Origin: Prunus persica
Taxonomy: Eukaryota; Streptophyta; Magnoliopsida; Rosales; Rosaceae
NCBI RefSeq assembly: GCF_000346465.2
Contig: NC_034009.1
Location: 20,814,100-20,878,099, forward strand
Length of the DNA: 64,000 nt
Direction of reading: 5' to 3'
Below the pieces are notes generated by a model. The model saw only the letters and a program-made list of their open reading frames with translations, was not told the origin of the DNA and made no database searches. Below, piece by piece: positions 10,932-21,906 of this stretch (positions within the stretch are counted from its first letter, which is position 1; each line of letters begins with the position of its first letter). The position numbers were made by a program, and so were the translations under genes.

Positions 10932-11293
10932 CACTACAAGAAAATTGAGTATTTACAGCGTGCATTTTACACACGCCATGAATGTGTTTTTTTGTCCTCT
11001 TTTTACGGCGTGCATTCACAGCGCGCCTTAAATGGATTTTTTTTTACTGCATGCTTTAACAGCCCGCCGTAGTTTTTAGGCAATAATTGCGTGCCAAGAA
11101 AGCACGCCGTAAAAGATGACTCTATTAATGGCGTGCAACACAGCACGCCGTGAAATCTAATCCTATTAATGGCGTGCAAAATATGCACGCTGTGAATAGA
11201 TAACTAATTCTTTGTTTTTAATTTTTTGGTTGTTTCGCTCCACTTTAAGTTGCCCACGAAACTATACTCTTTTCCTTCGTACAATTTCACTGA

Positions 11294-11962
11294 GGGCATG
11301 TTTACGTATCAGTAATGGAGAAAGTAAGGAATCAGATAATTTAGGAATCGGGGAACTACTGAATCGGTATGGGAAGAATCATTCCCATTAAGTTGTTTAC
11401 TAAACATACGAAATTAGTAAAGGAATGAGGTTGATTCCCATTGTTATTGTTTACTAATTTTCATGAATCAGAATCCAAATTAATTTGATTACTAAAATGC
11501 CCTACACATTTTCACCACATCACATATATAAAATTCACCCAAAACCAAAAGCTATAGGAAAAGGGGTTTTGAATTAATGAGTAAGAGGGATAGATAGATA
11601 GATGGAGTGACTTACATAGTTTCTGCTGCTCCAGGGAGGCTGTGTTGTAACGTTAAGGGTTTGAGTTGTTTGAACTCCTTCTGGCGTGTATTTTTATTTT
11701 TTTTAGGGTTTGAGTTATTTTGGAATTATAGTAAAGTGGTAAGGGTATTTTTGGAAGTTAATAAGAGAAAGCAGGAATGGGAATCGTATCGACTAGTCCC
11801 CCCTAGTCGATCTGATACCTAGTTTTGAGGGAATGTGATTACGGATTTTGAGGTGGGGCCCACTTATTTTTTCATTCCTGATTGCAAGTAAAGGCAGGGG
11901 AAGTCAGGAATGGAAATCATTCCCTTTCCTCCCATACCCATTACTGATACGTAAACATGCCC
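11294..11962. mobile_element. PIF/Harbinger-type (Tourist-like) MITE nested in the CACTA element
   Basis: The 669-bp element begins GGGCATGTTTACGTATCAGT and ends in its inverted copy, a TIR of about 25 bp. TGA flanks both ends (11291-11293 and 11963-11965), matching the 3-bp TWA/TGA-type duplications of this superfamily. It contains no coding region. A smaller run of inverted GGAATCA/TGATTCC-like words follows the TIR. Confidence 0.93.
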
Positions 11963-12146
11963 TGAAATTATTATTTGGAATATATATCTCTCTCTCTATA
12001 CCCATCGATTCTCTTTGTCCAAACCCTATCCCCATTGAATTTATCTCCAAGCTCTATCACCGTCGTAAGCACTCGGTTTCTCTCTATACCCATCGATTCA
12101 CCATCGTAAGCACTCGTTTTCTTTCGCTCCATTTTAGGTACCTCAC

Positions 12147-12148
<2 letters not shown>

Positions 12149-12187
<39 letters not shown>
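12149..12187. repeat. (CT)n microsatellite
   Basis: About 38 bases of perfect CT dinucleotides inside the CACTA element, preceded by a shorter CT-rich stretch near 11987-12000. Confidence 0.97.
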
Positions 12188-12189
<2 letters not shown>

Positions 12190-12418
12190 CTTCTTCAATT
12201 TATTGATTTTGCCTATAATTTCAGATACACTTTCTTTGAATTTGAAAGATATGGGAATCTCGTAATTTCATATACAACTTAGGGATTGCCCATTTGCTAA
12301 TGACTAAGCAAGTTGATATAGACTGCTAAGTTAAATGTGTAAATTCCCTTAGAAATGTAATTAGTTTGCAGCTCTGATAATGATAAAAAGGCTCATGCAT
12401 CATCTATTTTTGCTATGT

Positions 12419-12514
12419 CCTACTGATTCTTCTTTATGGGCTAGATTGTTTTCTGTGGCTGGAAATGCGTAGGGAAATTATACTTCCTACTGATTCTTCT
12501 TTATGGGCTAGATT
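12419..12514. repeat. Short direct duplication inside the CACTA element
   Basis: A 29-bp word beginning CCTACTGATTCTTCTTTATG occurs at 12419-12447 and again at 12486-12514. The 67-bp offset suggests a local tandem duplication. Confidence 0.9.
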
Positions 12515-13049
12515 CTGATATTTTTCGGTGGAAAAAAGAGGGGTGTTGTTCTGGGTTATTGTGTATTGATGGCATTTTTTTGGGTGATTTGGGAGGAGAG
12601 AAAAGAGATATCTTTGAGAATTCTAAAGGTGAGGAAATAGACCAACTATGGGACCCGGTTCATTTTTCGGTGTGGCTTTGTGCTCTAAATTTGTCCTATT
12701 TTAAGGACATTAATATTCTCTTTGTTTTGATTGTTCTTGTTGGCTCTCTTGGTCACCTTTGTTGTTTTGTAGCCCTGATGTTTCTTGTGAAATAAAATTT
12801 CGTTTCTTTTTATAAAAAAAATATATAGCTGTTAATATAATTTTTTTCATTTTTTTTTTTTCATGTAAACCTGGTCAGACGAATGAGATGATTGTCATGA
12901 GGCAGATTGTTGCTTTGAATGTGCTAGAGGAGTAGCATATTTGGTGCAATAAGCTTATACTTTGCTGGTATTTTCTTTCTTTCAACTATGTGCTGGTTCA
13001 ATTATTTGTATATGCTTGTGTTTGGATCTATGGATACGAAAAGAAAAAG

Positions 13050-13870
13050 AAGAATGAGGATGATGAAGTTGAGGATCCAGATTTAGTGGTAAAAACTGTT
13101 TGCTGCATATTTTTAGTTTTTATCCATAGATTGATATTTAAGTTTTTATATTTGTGGTGGTAAATTTTCAGAAAGAAGTGAAAAAGTACAAAAAAGTTCT
13201 ATTAAAGAGGATGCTGTAGCAAAAGTACTCGGCCCTGATCCACGAGGACGCGTAAGAGGAATGGGGTTTGGGGCAACTGCTTCAAAGATTGAAGGTCAAG
13301 TTAGTGTTCGTGATCAATTCAATAGATTGGAAAATGAGGTTATAGAATTGAAAAATCAAATGATAGATCTTCTTACTCGAATAGCAACAGGGGAGATTAA
13401 CATTGTAAGTCCTTCATATAACAAATATTCTTACTCGAATACCAAATGTTTAAGTCATAAATTTGTTATTAAATTAATGTCTTCCTTAATGTTATAGGAG
13501 AAGGAAAACTTAAGTGTCCAACATTATGCTAATGAGAGTGTACAAAGCAAACAAAATGTAAATAATAATGCTCAAAATTCTGCTAATGAGATGGCACAAA
13601 GCAAAGAAAAGGAAAATCCAGCTGAGAATGCAAAGTGTAAACTGTTAAATTGGATTGGGACAAGTGAAGTTGTTGGAATTGGGGAAATTGCATCAATCGA
13701 TCCCAATTCATTAGTCCATCATGTGCCCCTTGGTCACGAGTGCTAGAAAGTTTGGGTGAACGATGTAATGGATGATAATGTGTCCTTGTATCGACCAACA
13801 CTTGAGTTCTTTCTTCTTCGTGAAGCATTAGGAACTATGATTGCATGGCTGATAAAGTACATCAAATTAT
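13050..13870 (+). pseudogene. CACTA-encoded TNPA/'plant transposase (Ptta/En/Spm)'-like gene fragment
   Basis: An exon from about 13172 contains GPDPRGRVRGMGFG followed by a Leu/Ile-rich coiled coil (NRLENEVIELKNQM), the hallmark of the coiled-coil protein carried by plant CACTA elements. It ends at a good donor (ATT|GTAAGT, 13405). The acceptor is TTATAG at 13497, and coding resumes at 13498. The next exon contains VHHVPLGHEC, an in-frame stop (TAG at 13744), then VWVNDVMDDNVSLYRPTLEFFLL and an Ala-Trp-containing end. This resembles the C-terminal domain of the same protein. An earlier exon and acceptor (TTTTCAG at 13171) are visible. In-frame stops make it non-functional. Confidence 0.7.
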
Positions 13871-14534
13871 GTTAGCGTTGCATCTTTGAGGTAAATTCTT
13901 CATTCTTCTTTCACATGTAGATGGTATAGTTTTCATTGTATAATAATCAAGTCATGACTGTGCATATCAATGTTAAAAGAGCATAAGTCTAGTGCTTTGT
14001 TTCAGTCATTGAAAATTCAAAGACTCATATATATATATATATATATATCATTGTAAATTGTCATGTTTTCTACTGATTGGGATCCACCTTTGTTGTGATT
14101 TTAAAAGAGAAATGACTTTTTCGATTTATATATTTGATATCCTGCAGGTTTTTCTCAAAGGGTCAAAGAATGCTCATGAATATTGTCTACTGCTAAAGGA
14201 CAGTATTTTAGTATAGGTTCATGTTAGAGACTTATTTTTATTGTTATTTTCACTATGGATTCGAGGCTGTGAAAATGTTTGGGAATGTTTGGCAGCACTC
14301 TTATGTGTTTCTTATGTACTCTTAACTTAAGAGTTCGTATGTTGAATTAATTATGATGGTGATTTCAATGATTAGTTTTTTAATATCTCGTATATTTATT
14401 TTTTCTATAATGTGTTTCTTTGTTAAACTCAAATGTCAGGGTTAATAATGAAGAAATGTATTGTCAAGTTGAATTGGAATAATCAGGAAATTAGATTATA
14501 TTTATAAATAAATAAATAAAAACACACACAGACA

Positions 14535-14870
14535 TGGCGTGCAAAACGCGCCATTAATAAGTATGAAATTAAAGCTTTTATGGAGCGCTTAAGGAGCTGT
14601 GTAATATACACCAATTAAGGCGTAAACAATGTGCCGTAAATATGTATCAAATAAAGCTTTTATGGCACGCCAAAAGAGCTGTAATGTATACCAATTAAGG
14701 CGTGCAAAATGCGCTGTAAATAGTTGTGCAAACCTGATACGAGAACTCAATCATGGTGCGCCTAATTAACGCTTGCGGCAAGCGAATGCACGCTATAAAA
14801 AGAAAAGGCTTTTTATGGCTTGACCTTTCGTGGCCTGCAGCCGCACACCGTGAATTGTCATTTACGGCAT
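14535..14870. repeat. Subterminal repeat array of the CACTA right end
   Basis: Multiple short words of the GCGTGCAAAA/GCGCCATTAA/GCCGTAAATA type recur every 20-60 bp in both orientations, mirroring those at 10950-11200. Subterminal repeats of this kind bind the element's own protein in characterised CACTA transposons. The extent is by eye. Confidence 0.7.
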
Positions 14871-14895
14871 GCGAATACCCAATTTTCTTGTAGTG

Positions 14896-14960
14896 GACTA
14901 CTCTAGATGTTGTGAAATTCTCAGTAAAGGATGTTTTTTTTTTTTTTTTTCCGATGAAAA
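14896..14960 (-). pseudogene. MULE transposase N-terminal segment beyond the CACTA insertion
   Basis: Reading on the minus strand, TSFTENFTTSRV joins VIEELLDYDEALVMHDG at 10931 in the same frame once the CACTA element and one GAC copy are removed. A 20-base T-run follows on the plus strand (14935-14952). The start codon is not identifiable. Confidence 0.7.
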
Positions 14961-15565
14961 GTAATTAGAAAGTGTGTTTTATGAAAAAGGCTGAGTAATA
15001 AATATTAATTAACTAAAAAAAAAGAAAAGAAGAGATTTTATGTGGGTGGGATCACAGGGATGGGGTGTGTGGAGGAGTGCTTTGGTGGGTTGAGTATTAA
15101 TATTGGATTATAAAATATCAAGTCACCCGGGCTATAACCCATGTTAGTATGGACATAGGTCCGTTGGTAAGCAGAACCAAAATCCATGCTAGATATATCA
15201 AACATCATCTTCTTACATGTCCCGATGATTTAGATACAAGTTAATCTCTCTCAGCTTAGGAACTAGATCACACATTTCCATAACATGTCAATCATAGTGT
15301 ATCTATTTCATAACCTATTAGCATAACCACGATACCAGTAATCAATTATGCTTACATGTCCCAATAAACCACCATGCATTCAATTTCTATCAATGAGATT
15401 TTGTCCTTGTCCACATAATCAAAATAAGTAACATTGCCACCCACATAGTACTTATCCAACAGTCTTTCACCATGGTGCATTCGAATAGAAAATAAGCATA
15501 GATCCATTGCATGAAAAATTCTCAAAACTTGTCATCAATAGTCCAAGGAAAAAGTGCCAAAAATT
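14961..15565. other. Non-coding flank, no gene seen
   Basis: AT-rich sequence without coherent ORFs. It should contain the outer part of the MULE relic (5' region and one TIR), but I cannot identify a TIR. Confidence 0.5.
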
Positions 15566-15761
15566 AACCACCAAGAGTGGCCCAGTGGTTTGTCCGTCAT
15601 TTGGGTAAGGCTCTGGGGTTTAGCTAGGTTTTCTCCCTAGTTCGAGTCCCAGCAGTTACAACACCTGGTGGCCAGCGGCAGACTCAGTTCTGTGAGTGGG
15701 AATTAATCGAGGTGTGCGCAAGCTGGCCCTGACATCTCATGGTACTTACCAAAAAAAAAAT
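15566..15761 (+). mobile_element. tRNA-derived SINE with 11-bp target-site duplication
   Basis: The 5' part carries an A box (TGGCCCAGTGG, 15577-15587) and a B box (AGTTCGAGTCC, 15639-15649) spaced as in a Pol III tRNA promoter. A tRNA-unrelated body follows, ending in a run of ten A residues. The exact 11-bp direct repeat TGCCAAAAATT flanks it (15555-15565 and 15762-15772), proving retroposition with a target duplication. There is no coding capacity, and mobilisation would depend on LINE enzymes. Confidence 0.93.
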
Positions 15762-15984
15762 TGCCAAAAATTTTCATCAACTGCATAGTGGAGTAGGACC
15801 ACGCAAAAACTCCAATGTAACACTTTTACAACATTTATACAAATATTCCAATAGAGCCATAATATAGTATCAATTTTCATTATTCAATTCCTACATAGAG
15901 CCATAACCACATTTACCAAGCCTTAATATAGTATCATCCACTAACAGAAAGCACAATAGTACATATATAAAAGTCATTGACACA

Positions 15985-16200
15985 ATCCTCATTTTTTCGA
16001 ACAGACCCAACTATTCCAACAGACAAACCCATATCCCCAAATTTTCGAACAGACTAAATCCTTATCCCCAATTTTTGAAACATACTAAACCATTATCCCC
16101 AAATTGTCAAACATACTAACCCTTATCCCCAAATATTTGAACAGATAAACCCTAATCCCCCAAATATTCTAAGATAGAAACCCTAATCCCAAAATTATAA
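15985..16200. repeat. Degenerate tandem repeat, about 35-bp period
   Basis: Roughly six copies of a unit of the type AACCCTTATCCCCAAATTTT followed by GAACAGACTA, with substitutions and small indels. It is non-coding and lies just outside the first Tat element. The rest of 15773-16350 shows no gene. Confidence 0.8.
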
Positions 16201-16395
16201 ACATAAAACTCAGAAATTTGAACATTAAAGCCGTAAATAAAAATCTACTAATGTACCATAATGGGGTTCGTCATCTCCATGTTCTCGTACCTCCCAACTC
16301 ACCGTCGCCATGCAACTGAGGTGGAAGAGGTTGTTCTTAGATGGGTGATGATGAGTGTGGGAGCAAATATTTTCATCTCCAATCACAGTGCACCA

Positions 16396-17038
16396 AGAAA
16401 GATATGATGATCGTAGCCACTGATTACTTTACTAAATGGATTGAGGCTGAAGCTCAATCATCTACTAAAGAAGCTGATGTGGAACGATTTATATAGCGAA
16501 ACATTATCTGCCAGTTTAGCTGCCCACAATCACTAGTTACTGACAATGGCTCACAATTCATCGGCAAGCAGATCACCGTCTTCTTCAAAAAATATGGCGT
16601 CAAGCAGCATCTATTTACCCAGAGATATCCTCAAGGCAACGGCTAGGCCGAGGCATCCACAAAATAATACTGGATTGTCTAAAGAAGAGATTAGAAGGCG
16701 CCGAAGGAAAATGGGAGGATGAGCTCCCTGGAGTATTATGGGTTTATCGCACCACCAAGCGAAGATCAACTGGCGAAACCTCGTTTTCCTTCGCCTATGG
16801 AACTGAAGCGATTATTCCTCATCACGTCACTGTCCCTTCTATAGGCATTGAAGTGGGTAGTTGAGCAGAACTATGAGCAGATGAGGCTCAACCTTAACTT
16901 ACTTGAAGGCGGGCACGAGAAGGCCATTGTTCGAGTCGCCTCCTATCAACACCGGTTGAAGTCTTACTACGACAAAAGAGCCAAGATCAGACAGTTTCAA
17001 CCAGGCGACCTTGTGCTAAGATAGCCCTTCATCACTAC
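16396..17038 (+). pseudogene. Tat-type integrase remnant
   Basis: The frame reads KKDMMIVATDYFTKWIEAEA (first catalytic Asp), SLVTDNGSQFIGKQI (second Asp), then RYPQGNG-stop-AEAS with the Glu retained, ELPGVLWVYRTTKRRSTGE and FQPGDLVLR. Stop codons interrupt it at least five times. This wording (KWIEAEA, WVYRTT, STGE) is typical of Tat/Retand-type Ty3 elements. The zinc-binding N-terminus is lost in the internal deletion, and the C-terminus is cut by the LARD at 17039. Confidence 0.9.
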
Positions 17039-17520
17039 TGTTGGGGTCTTTTTCGTCCGAAGGCTCATCCGGGCTTGTTGATTCTTGGATCGCCGTAGAG
17101 TGATGAATGAAGCCTTCATTGCCCCTTTGTTTGAGTTAGCGAGAACTAGGCCCAAAGCATCCCGAGGGAGAAGCAAGTCAGAGGGGAGTACTCTGTTCTT
17201 CTTCTACCAACTGCGTGTTTTGTGCTGATGTTTTCGGCAGCTAGACGATGAGTTGGAGATGGTGCGTTGATATTGCACAGGCTTGAGATGAGAGTTTGCT
17301 TTGGTAAATCAAGATACTACTAGGTTTGACATGAGAGGCTTGTGGCGTAGGAGCTAATAGAAAATGAGCATAAGGAAATAATTAAGGCTTGAGAATTTGG
17401 GTGTTTTCGGCAGCTAGACGAATAACTCATGATGTCTGCATTTTCAACGAAAAAGGTAATGACTATGGTTTCAACTTTAGCTTGAGAGGATGAGTGTTTT
17501 AGATTTGGGATGGAGCTTTT

Positions 17521-17560
<40 letters not shown>

Positions 17561-18797
17561 AAGGATAGGTAGCTTGAGCAGATTTCCAACAGCATGACGA
17601 TTGCTTGGTCATGCTCTGGATTGTTGAAGATGACTTCCTGATGTTGAACCGAGATTATGTGAGCTTGGCATGAGAGCTTGGAGTGTGGGAGCTAAAGACC
17701 CACAAGTTTAGCAAATAAGAATGCTTGTCCTTGGCTTGATGTTGAATATGTTTGAGGTTGGGTGTTGATAATTTGTTGTTTATGGCTATGGCTATGCGTA
17801 GCTTGGAAGGGTATGAGGAGGAAGGAAAAGCTTGGAGTTATGCTTTGTGGGGTTTTATAAGGAGAATGGTTTCAAGTGGAGGAGGTTATGGCTTTGGTGC
17901 TTGCAATAACTAGGAAGGAGGTGTGATGATTTGAAGAAGGGGGTTGATGGTTGCTGGGATGCTTGCAGCAGCCAAAGTAAAAAGTTGTTGTGCTGCTCCA
18001 ACAGCTAAAGGAAGGGCCTGATGGCTGAAGAAAAATTGGTCGATGGCTGCTATGTTGCTTGCAGCAACCGAATGAGGAGGGCTTGATGGCTGAAGAAAAA
18101 TTAGTAGCTGCTGGAATGCTTGCAGCAGCTGAAGAAAGGTGAGTTCTCATGGTTGTTGAGAAGCTTGTGAAAACCAAGAGGGGTTGGTTTTGGCTGGGCA
18201 ATGCCTCCCAATTTATAGAAGGTGAAGGCTCTCTTTGGTTTCCAATAGATAAAAGAAAGTGTTGGAGCTAGTCTATTTCCAACGGGTAAAAGGGAGCATT
18301 GGGACATGCTTATTTCCAGCAGGTAAATCTAGGCATTGAAAAATGACTATTTCCTATGGGTAAAAGGAAGTGTTGGAATAGTCTATTTTCAATGGGTAAT
18401 AGGGAGCATTGGGACATTCTTATATCCAGCAGGTAAAGCTAGGTATTGGAAAATGATTATTTCTTATGGGTAAAAGGAAGTGCTTGGAAAATATCTCATT
18501 TGCTCACCAATATTGGAGAACTCCAAGTAATGGGCTTGGACTTTGGTACTCCCAAGTAGCTAGCCCAAAGCCTCCATTATCCAAGAGCTTCCGTGGGCCT
18601 TGTGGACCTCCATAACCTTCCACACCACAATCCCTCGTGCAAGCCCCGTAAACCACACAACTTGGGTTCATGTGAGCTTGGTAGGTGATTGGCATAGGAA
18701 AAATGTATTATTGATTTGCCATGGCATGTACACTATTTATATATTTATGTAATAAATTAATTCCCAAAATACATCTTCAATTAACGCATGACCAACA
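17039..18797 (+). repeat. Left LTR of the LARD-like element, about 1.76 kb
   Basis: It aligns with 24821-25525 at both ends. The middle third (about 17665-18680) is missing from the right copy, where the two flanks join at the shared word GTGAGCTTGG. A (GA)n microsatellite at 17521-17551 is also absent from the right copy. The 3' boundary is set by loss of similarity after GACCAACA and may not be the true LTR end, because no primer site follows. Confidence 0.75.
17521..17551. repeat. (GA)n microsatellite
   Basis: About 30 bases of GA repeats in the left LARD LTR. Confidence 0.95.
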
Positions 18798-20561
18798 TTA
18801 TATGTTATATTGGGCTTTAAATGTCTTTGGGCTTCCCGTGACTTTTTTGGGCCTCAACATTAGCCCCCTTGATTATTGGGGCTATGAAGTGGCAACGAGA
18901 TGGGCCCAATAATCAATTTCAGCCCAAAATAATTGGCAGTGGCATGGCATGGCTGGTTCTTCAATATGCATGAAACATCCGTGCTTGCTTGCTTGGCCAT
19001 AGTCATTTTGTTTTTCTTGGCTTGAAGATTAGCATGGTTTTGGCAACTACAAGCTTGGTCATATATATATGTAACGATGAGCAACTCAAGGATAACCAGT
19101 TAAGAGTCTTCGAAATCATAGCCAGGTCTTTTCCGAGAAGGAATGGTCTCGCTTAAAACCCAATCTTCTTAGACACCGAGGGTGTCACCTTGAAAAACTT
19201 TCCTAGACACAGTAATGTCGGAGTTTACTTACTGGGGTTACCAAAAGTTGGCTTATTTTGCGGCATGATATAGGAGATAAGGCTTGGTTGAATTTTAACC
19301 CAAAATAAGTTAGCTTGCATGATTGATGTGCTAGAGTGATTAGTGATGCTTGATTTGGCTTGGTTGTGGTTTCCAAGAGTTGCATTAGTTTTGTATGCTT
19401 GATATTGGCTTGCATGCTTGGTTTTGATGTGTATATTTGGTATTGGTATGTATGCTTGATGTTGGCATGTATTCTTGGTATTTGGCTTGGATGCTTAGCA
19501 TTGGCATGTACACTTGATTTTGGGTTTGTATGCTTGGTATTGGCTTGTATGCTTGGTATTGACTTGTGCACTTGGTATTGGCTAAGGTGACATGGTTTAA
19601 TATAGCTTTTCGGCTATTTAGCATGGTGAATGGGCTTGAGATGATTGTATCAAGTGTAATCCTTGAGTTGCATGGTTTTGGAGATAGAGTGTTTCTTCTT
19701 GGCTTGGCATGTTATAAAGAGTTCCTTTTTGCTTGGCCTGGATATCTGCATTTTGCTTGTGATGTTTTTGCTTCGCTAGGCACGATTTCTATTGCATCTC
19801 AGCCTGATTTTCATTGGAGCTTGAGCATGAACATCTACGAAATCCTCTGGGCATGGCTAAATTGAGTATTGGGTCTCTGCATCTCTGTGTACAATTTTGT
19901 TGTTGTTGTTGGTCTGCCTTGGGAAAGCCAGTAACTTCTTCATTCTTTAGTAAGAGGTGTGGCATGTTAGTTTGGCAATATCGCTTGGCATGTTGTCTCT
20001 ATTTTTTTTGGCAAGGGGTGATCCCACATGTTTTTTTTCTTCTTCTTTATCTCAACACCCGGGCCCCTCAATTTTCTTCTTCTCCTTCAACTCTTTTTTC
20101 TCTCTTCAAGATTCAAACCCGTGGGTACTGTGCATCGGTACATAAGTCATATTTCGGAACGTTGGATCAGAAAACTTCCTTGATGAAAGTTGTTCATCTG
20201 CACGAGTACCATAGCCTGTGAAATTTGTAGAATTTGTAGAATTTTTCTAATGCCTCAAACTTGGTCTGCAACTTTTGTGTTCATCTGTGGCTGGTGAGTT
20301 TTTGCAGATTCTGCTTCTACCTGTGTTTTTAATTTCTGATGCTCGGATGATTATGCTTGCTTCACAAAATTTTCTCGAAATTATACTGTTGATAACCTGT
20401 CCAAAATTGAGGATCATCCAACTATTGTTGTGTTCTCTACCTTCATTTTTTTGAAGCATGTTGATGAATTGATGTTGATGCCTTTGTTGCATGCTTGTCT
20501 TCTATGCTTGAAGCTTGAATTCGATTGCACTTCTCAAAACTGGTGAGTCTGGTACTGAACT
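18798..20561. other. LARD interior, non-coding, with a TTGG-rich minisatellite
   Basis: No protein frame is supported. At about 19395-19595 a loose 20-bp period built from TGTATGCTTGGTATTGGCT is repeated about ten times, which produces spurious ORFs on both strands. Confidence 0.7.
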
Positions 20562-20677
20562 GGAGACAAAGACTTTGTTTCATGAAATATATTGCATGTA
20601 TGTACAAGTTTAGGGGGAAAATCACCAGTTAACCCATTAAAATAAAATAAAAAAATTATTTAAAAATTGAATAAAGA

Positions 20678-20762
20678 AGGGCCCAACCGGGTTCGAACCG
20701 ATGACCTCAAGATTTGCAATCAAACATGCAGCTCAAATGCTCTACCACTGAGCTATGGACCC
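20678..20762 (-). tRNA. tRNA-Cys-like gene, copy 1 (13-nt insertion in the anticodon region)
   Basis: On the minus strand: acceptor GGGTCCA pairs with TGGGCCC; the D arm with A box is TAGCTCAGTGGTAGAGC; the T arm with B box is CGGTTCGAACCCGG. It matches plant tRNA-Cys(GCA) as I remember it, except that the anticodon arm is about 13 nt longer (85 versus 72 nt) and its normal 3' strand TCAAG reads TCTTG. Pol III boxes are intact, and a T5 run follows about 15 nt downstream. A mature functional tRNA-Cys is doubtful. It is transcribable in principle. Confidence 0.6.
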
Positions 20763-21061
20763 GTGAATGAGTAATAGTTTTATATTCAAATTACTTATCT
20801 CATTTCACCAACTTTTCATCGCATACATACGCATTTTATTATTCTTCTTCAAATTTCAAAAGTGAAAAAGATAAGCACAATCACTGGTTTTTCTTTATTT
20901 TCTTCCATTTCACAGACAAAAACTAGAAAACCTTTTACTTGGAAAGAGAGACAAAGACTATGTTTCATGAAATATATTGCATGTATGTACAAGTTTAGGG
21001 GGAAAATCACCAGTTAACCCATTAAAATAAAATAAAAAATTATTTAAAAATTGAATAAAGA

Positions 21062-21146
21062 AGGGCCCAACCGGGTTCGAACCGATGACCTCAAGATTTG
21101 CAATCAAACATGCAGCTCAAATGCTCTACCACTGAGCTATGGACCC
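21062..21146 (-). tRNA. tRNA-Cys-like gene, copy 2
   Basis: The core appears the same as copy 1, including the anticodon-arm insertion, intact acceptor pairing, A and B boxes and the downstream T-run. Confidence 0.6.
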
Positions 21147-21445
21147 GTGAAGGAGTAATAGTTTTATATTCAAATTACTTATCTCATTACACCAACTTTC
21201 ATCTCATATATACGCATTTCATTATTCTTCTTCAAATTTCAAATGTGGAAATGATCAACACCATCACTGGTTTTTCTTTATTTTCTTCCATTTCACAAAA
21301 ACAAACCAGAAAAACTTGTACTTGAAAAGAGGGACAAAGACTATGTTTCTTCAAACATATTGCATGTAGGTACAAGTTGAGGGGGCAAATCACCAGTTAA
21401 CCCATTAAAATAAAATAAAAAAATTATTGGCTAATTGAATAAAGA

Positions 21446-21525
21446 AGGGCCCAACTGGGTTCGAACCGATGACCTCAAGATTTGCAATCAAACATGCAGC
21501 TCAAATGCTTTACCACTGAGCTACC
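21446..21525 (-). pseudogene. tRNA-Cys-like pseudogene, copy 3 (5' acceptor strand lost)
   Basis: It has the same core, but the GGGTCCA 5' acceptor strand is deleted, the A box is altered to GGTAAAGC, and the T stem has a mismatch (CCAGTT). It cannot form a normal acceptor stem. Confidence 0.75.
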
Positions 21526-21821
21526 GTGAATGAGTTGTAGTTTCATATTAAAATTACTTATCTCATTGCACCAACTTTTCATCTCATACATACGCATTTT
21601 ATTTTCTTCTTCAAATTTCAAAAGTGAAAAAGATCAGCCCTATCACTGGTTTTATTTATTTTCTTCCATTTAACAAACACAAACCAGAAAACCTTGTACT
21701 TGAAAAGAGAGACAAAGACTATATTTCATGAAATATATTGCATGTAGGTACAAGTTTAGGAGGAAAATCACTACTTAATCCATTAAAAAAAATAAAAAAA
21801 TATTTAATAATTGAAGAAAGA

Positions 21822-21906
21822 AGGGCCCAACTGGGTTCGAACCGATGACCTCAAGATTTGCAATCAAACATGCAGCTCAAATGCTCTACCACTGAGCTAT
21901 GGACCC
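21822..21906 (-). tRNA. tRNA-Cys-like gene, copy 4
   Basis: The acceptor, D arm and anticodon insertion are as in copy 1, with one T-stem change (CCCAGTT in place of CCCGGTT). A T-run follows downstream. Confidence 0.55.

Larger units (their letters stand above)
10932..14895. mobile_element. Non-autonomous CACTA (En/Spm) transposon, 3,964 bp, TSD GAC
   Basis: The element starts CACTACAAGAAAATTGAGTA and ends in the inverted equivalent ...AATTTTCTTGTAGTG. It is flanked on both sides by GAC (10929-10931 and 14896-14898), the 3-bp duplication expected of CACTA elements. Both ends carry arrays of short subterminal motifs of the GGCGTGCAAAA/CACGCCGTAA type (about 10950-11200 and 14535-14870), the usual transposase-binding region. 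No complete transposase (TNPD/tnp2) is present. Internal content is a degraded TNPA-like gene, a nested Harbinger MITE and a CT microsatellite. Confidence 0.96.

Noticed and set aside
11848..12282. 144-codon plus-strand ORF with Ser-Leu repeats
   Set aside because: It crosses the end of a Harbinger MITE and a (CT)n repeat; no domain is visible.
17872..18307. Ser/His-rich minus-strand ORFs in the LARD LTR
   Set aside because: They lie in the part of the LTR deleted from the other copy; composition-driven, without known domains.
19203..19624. Overlapping minus-strand ORFs with Gln/Ala/Asn/Lys repeats
   Set aside because: They come from the TTGG-rich minisatellite, are open in several frames and show no conserved motif.
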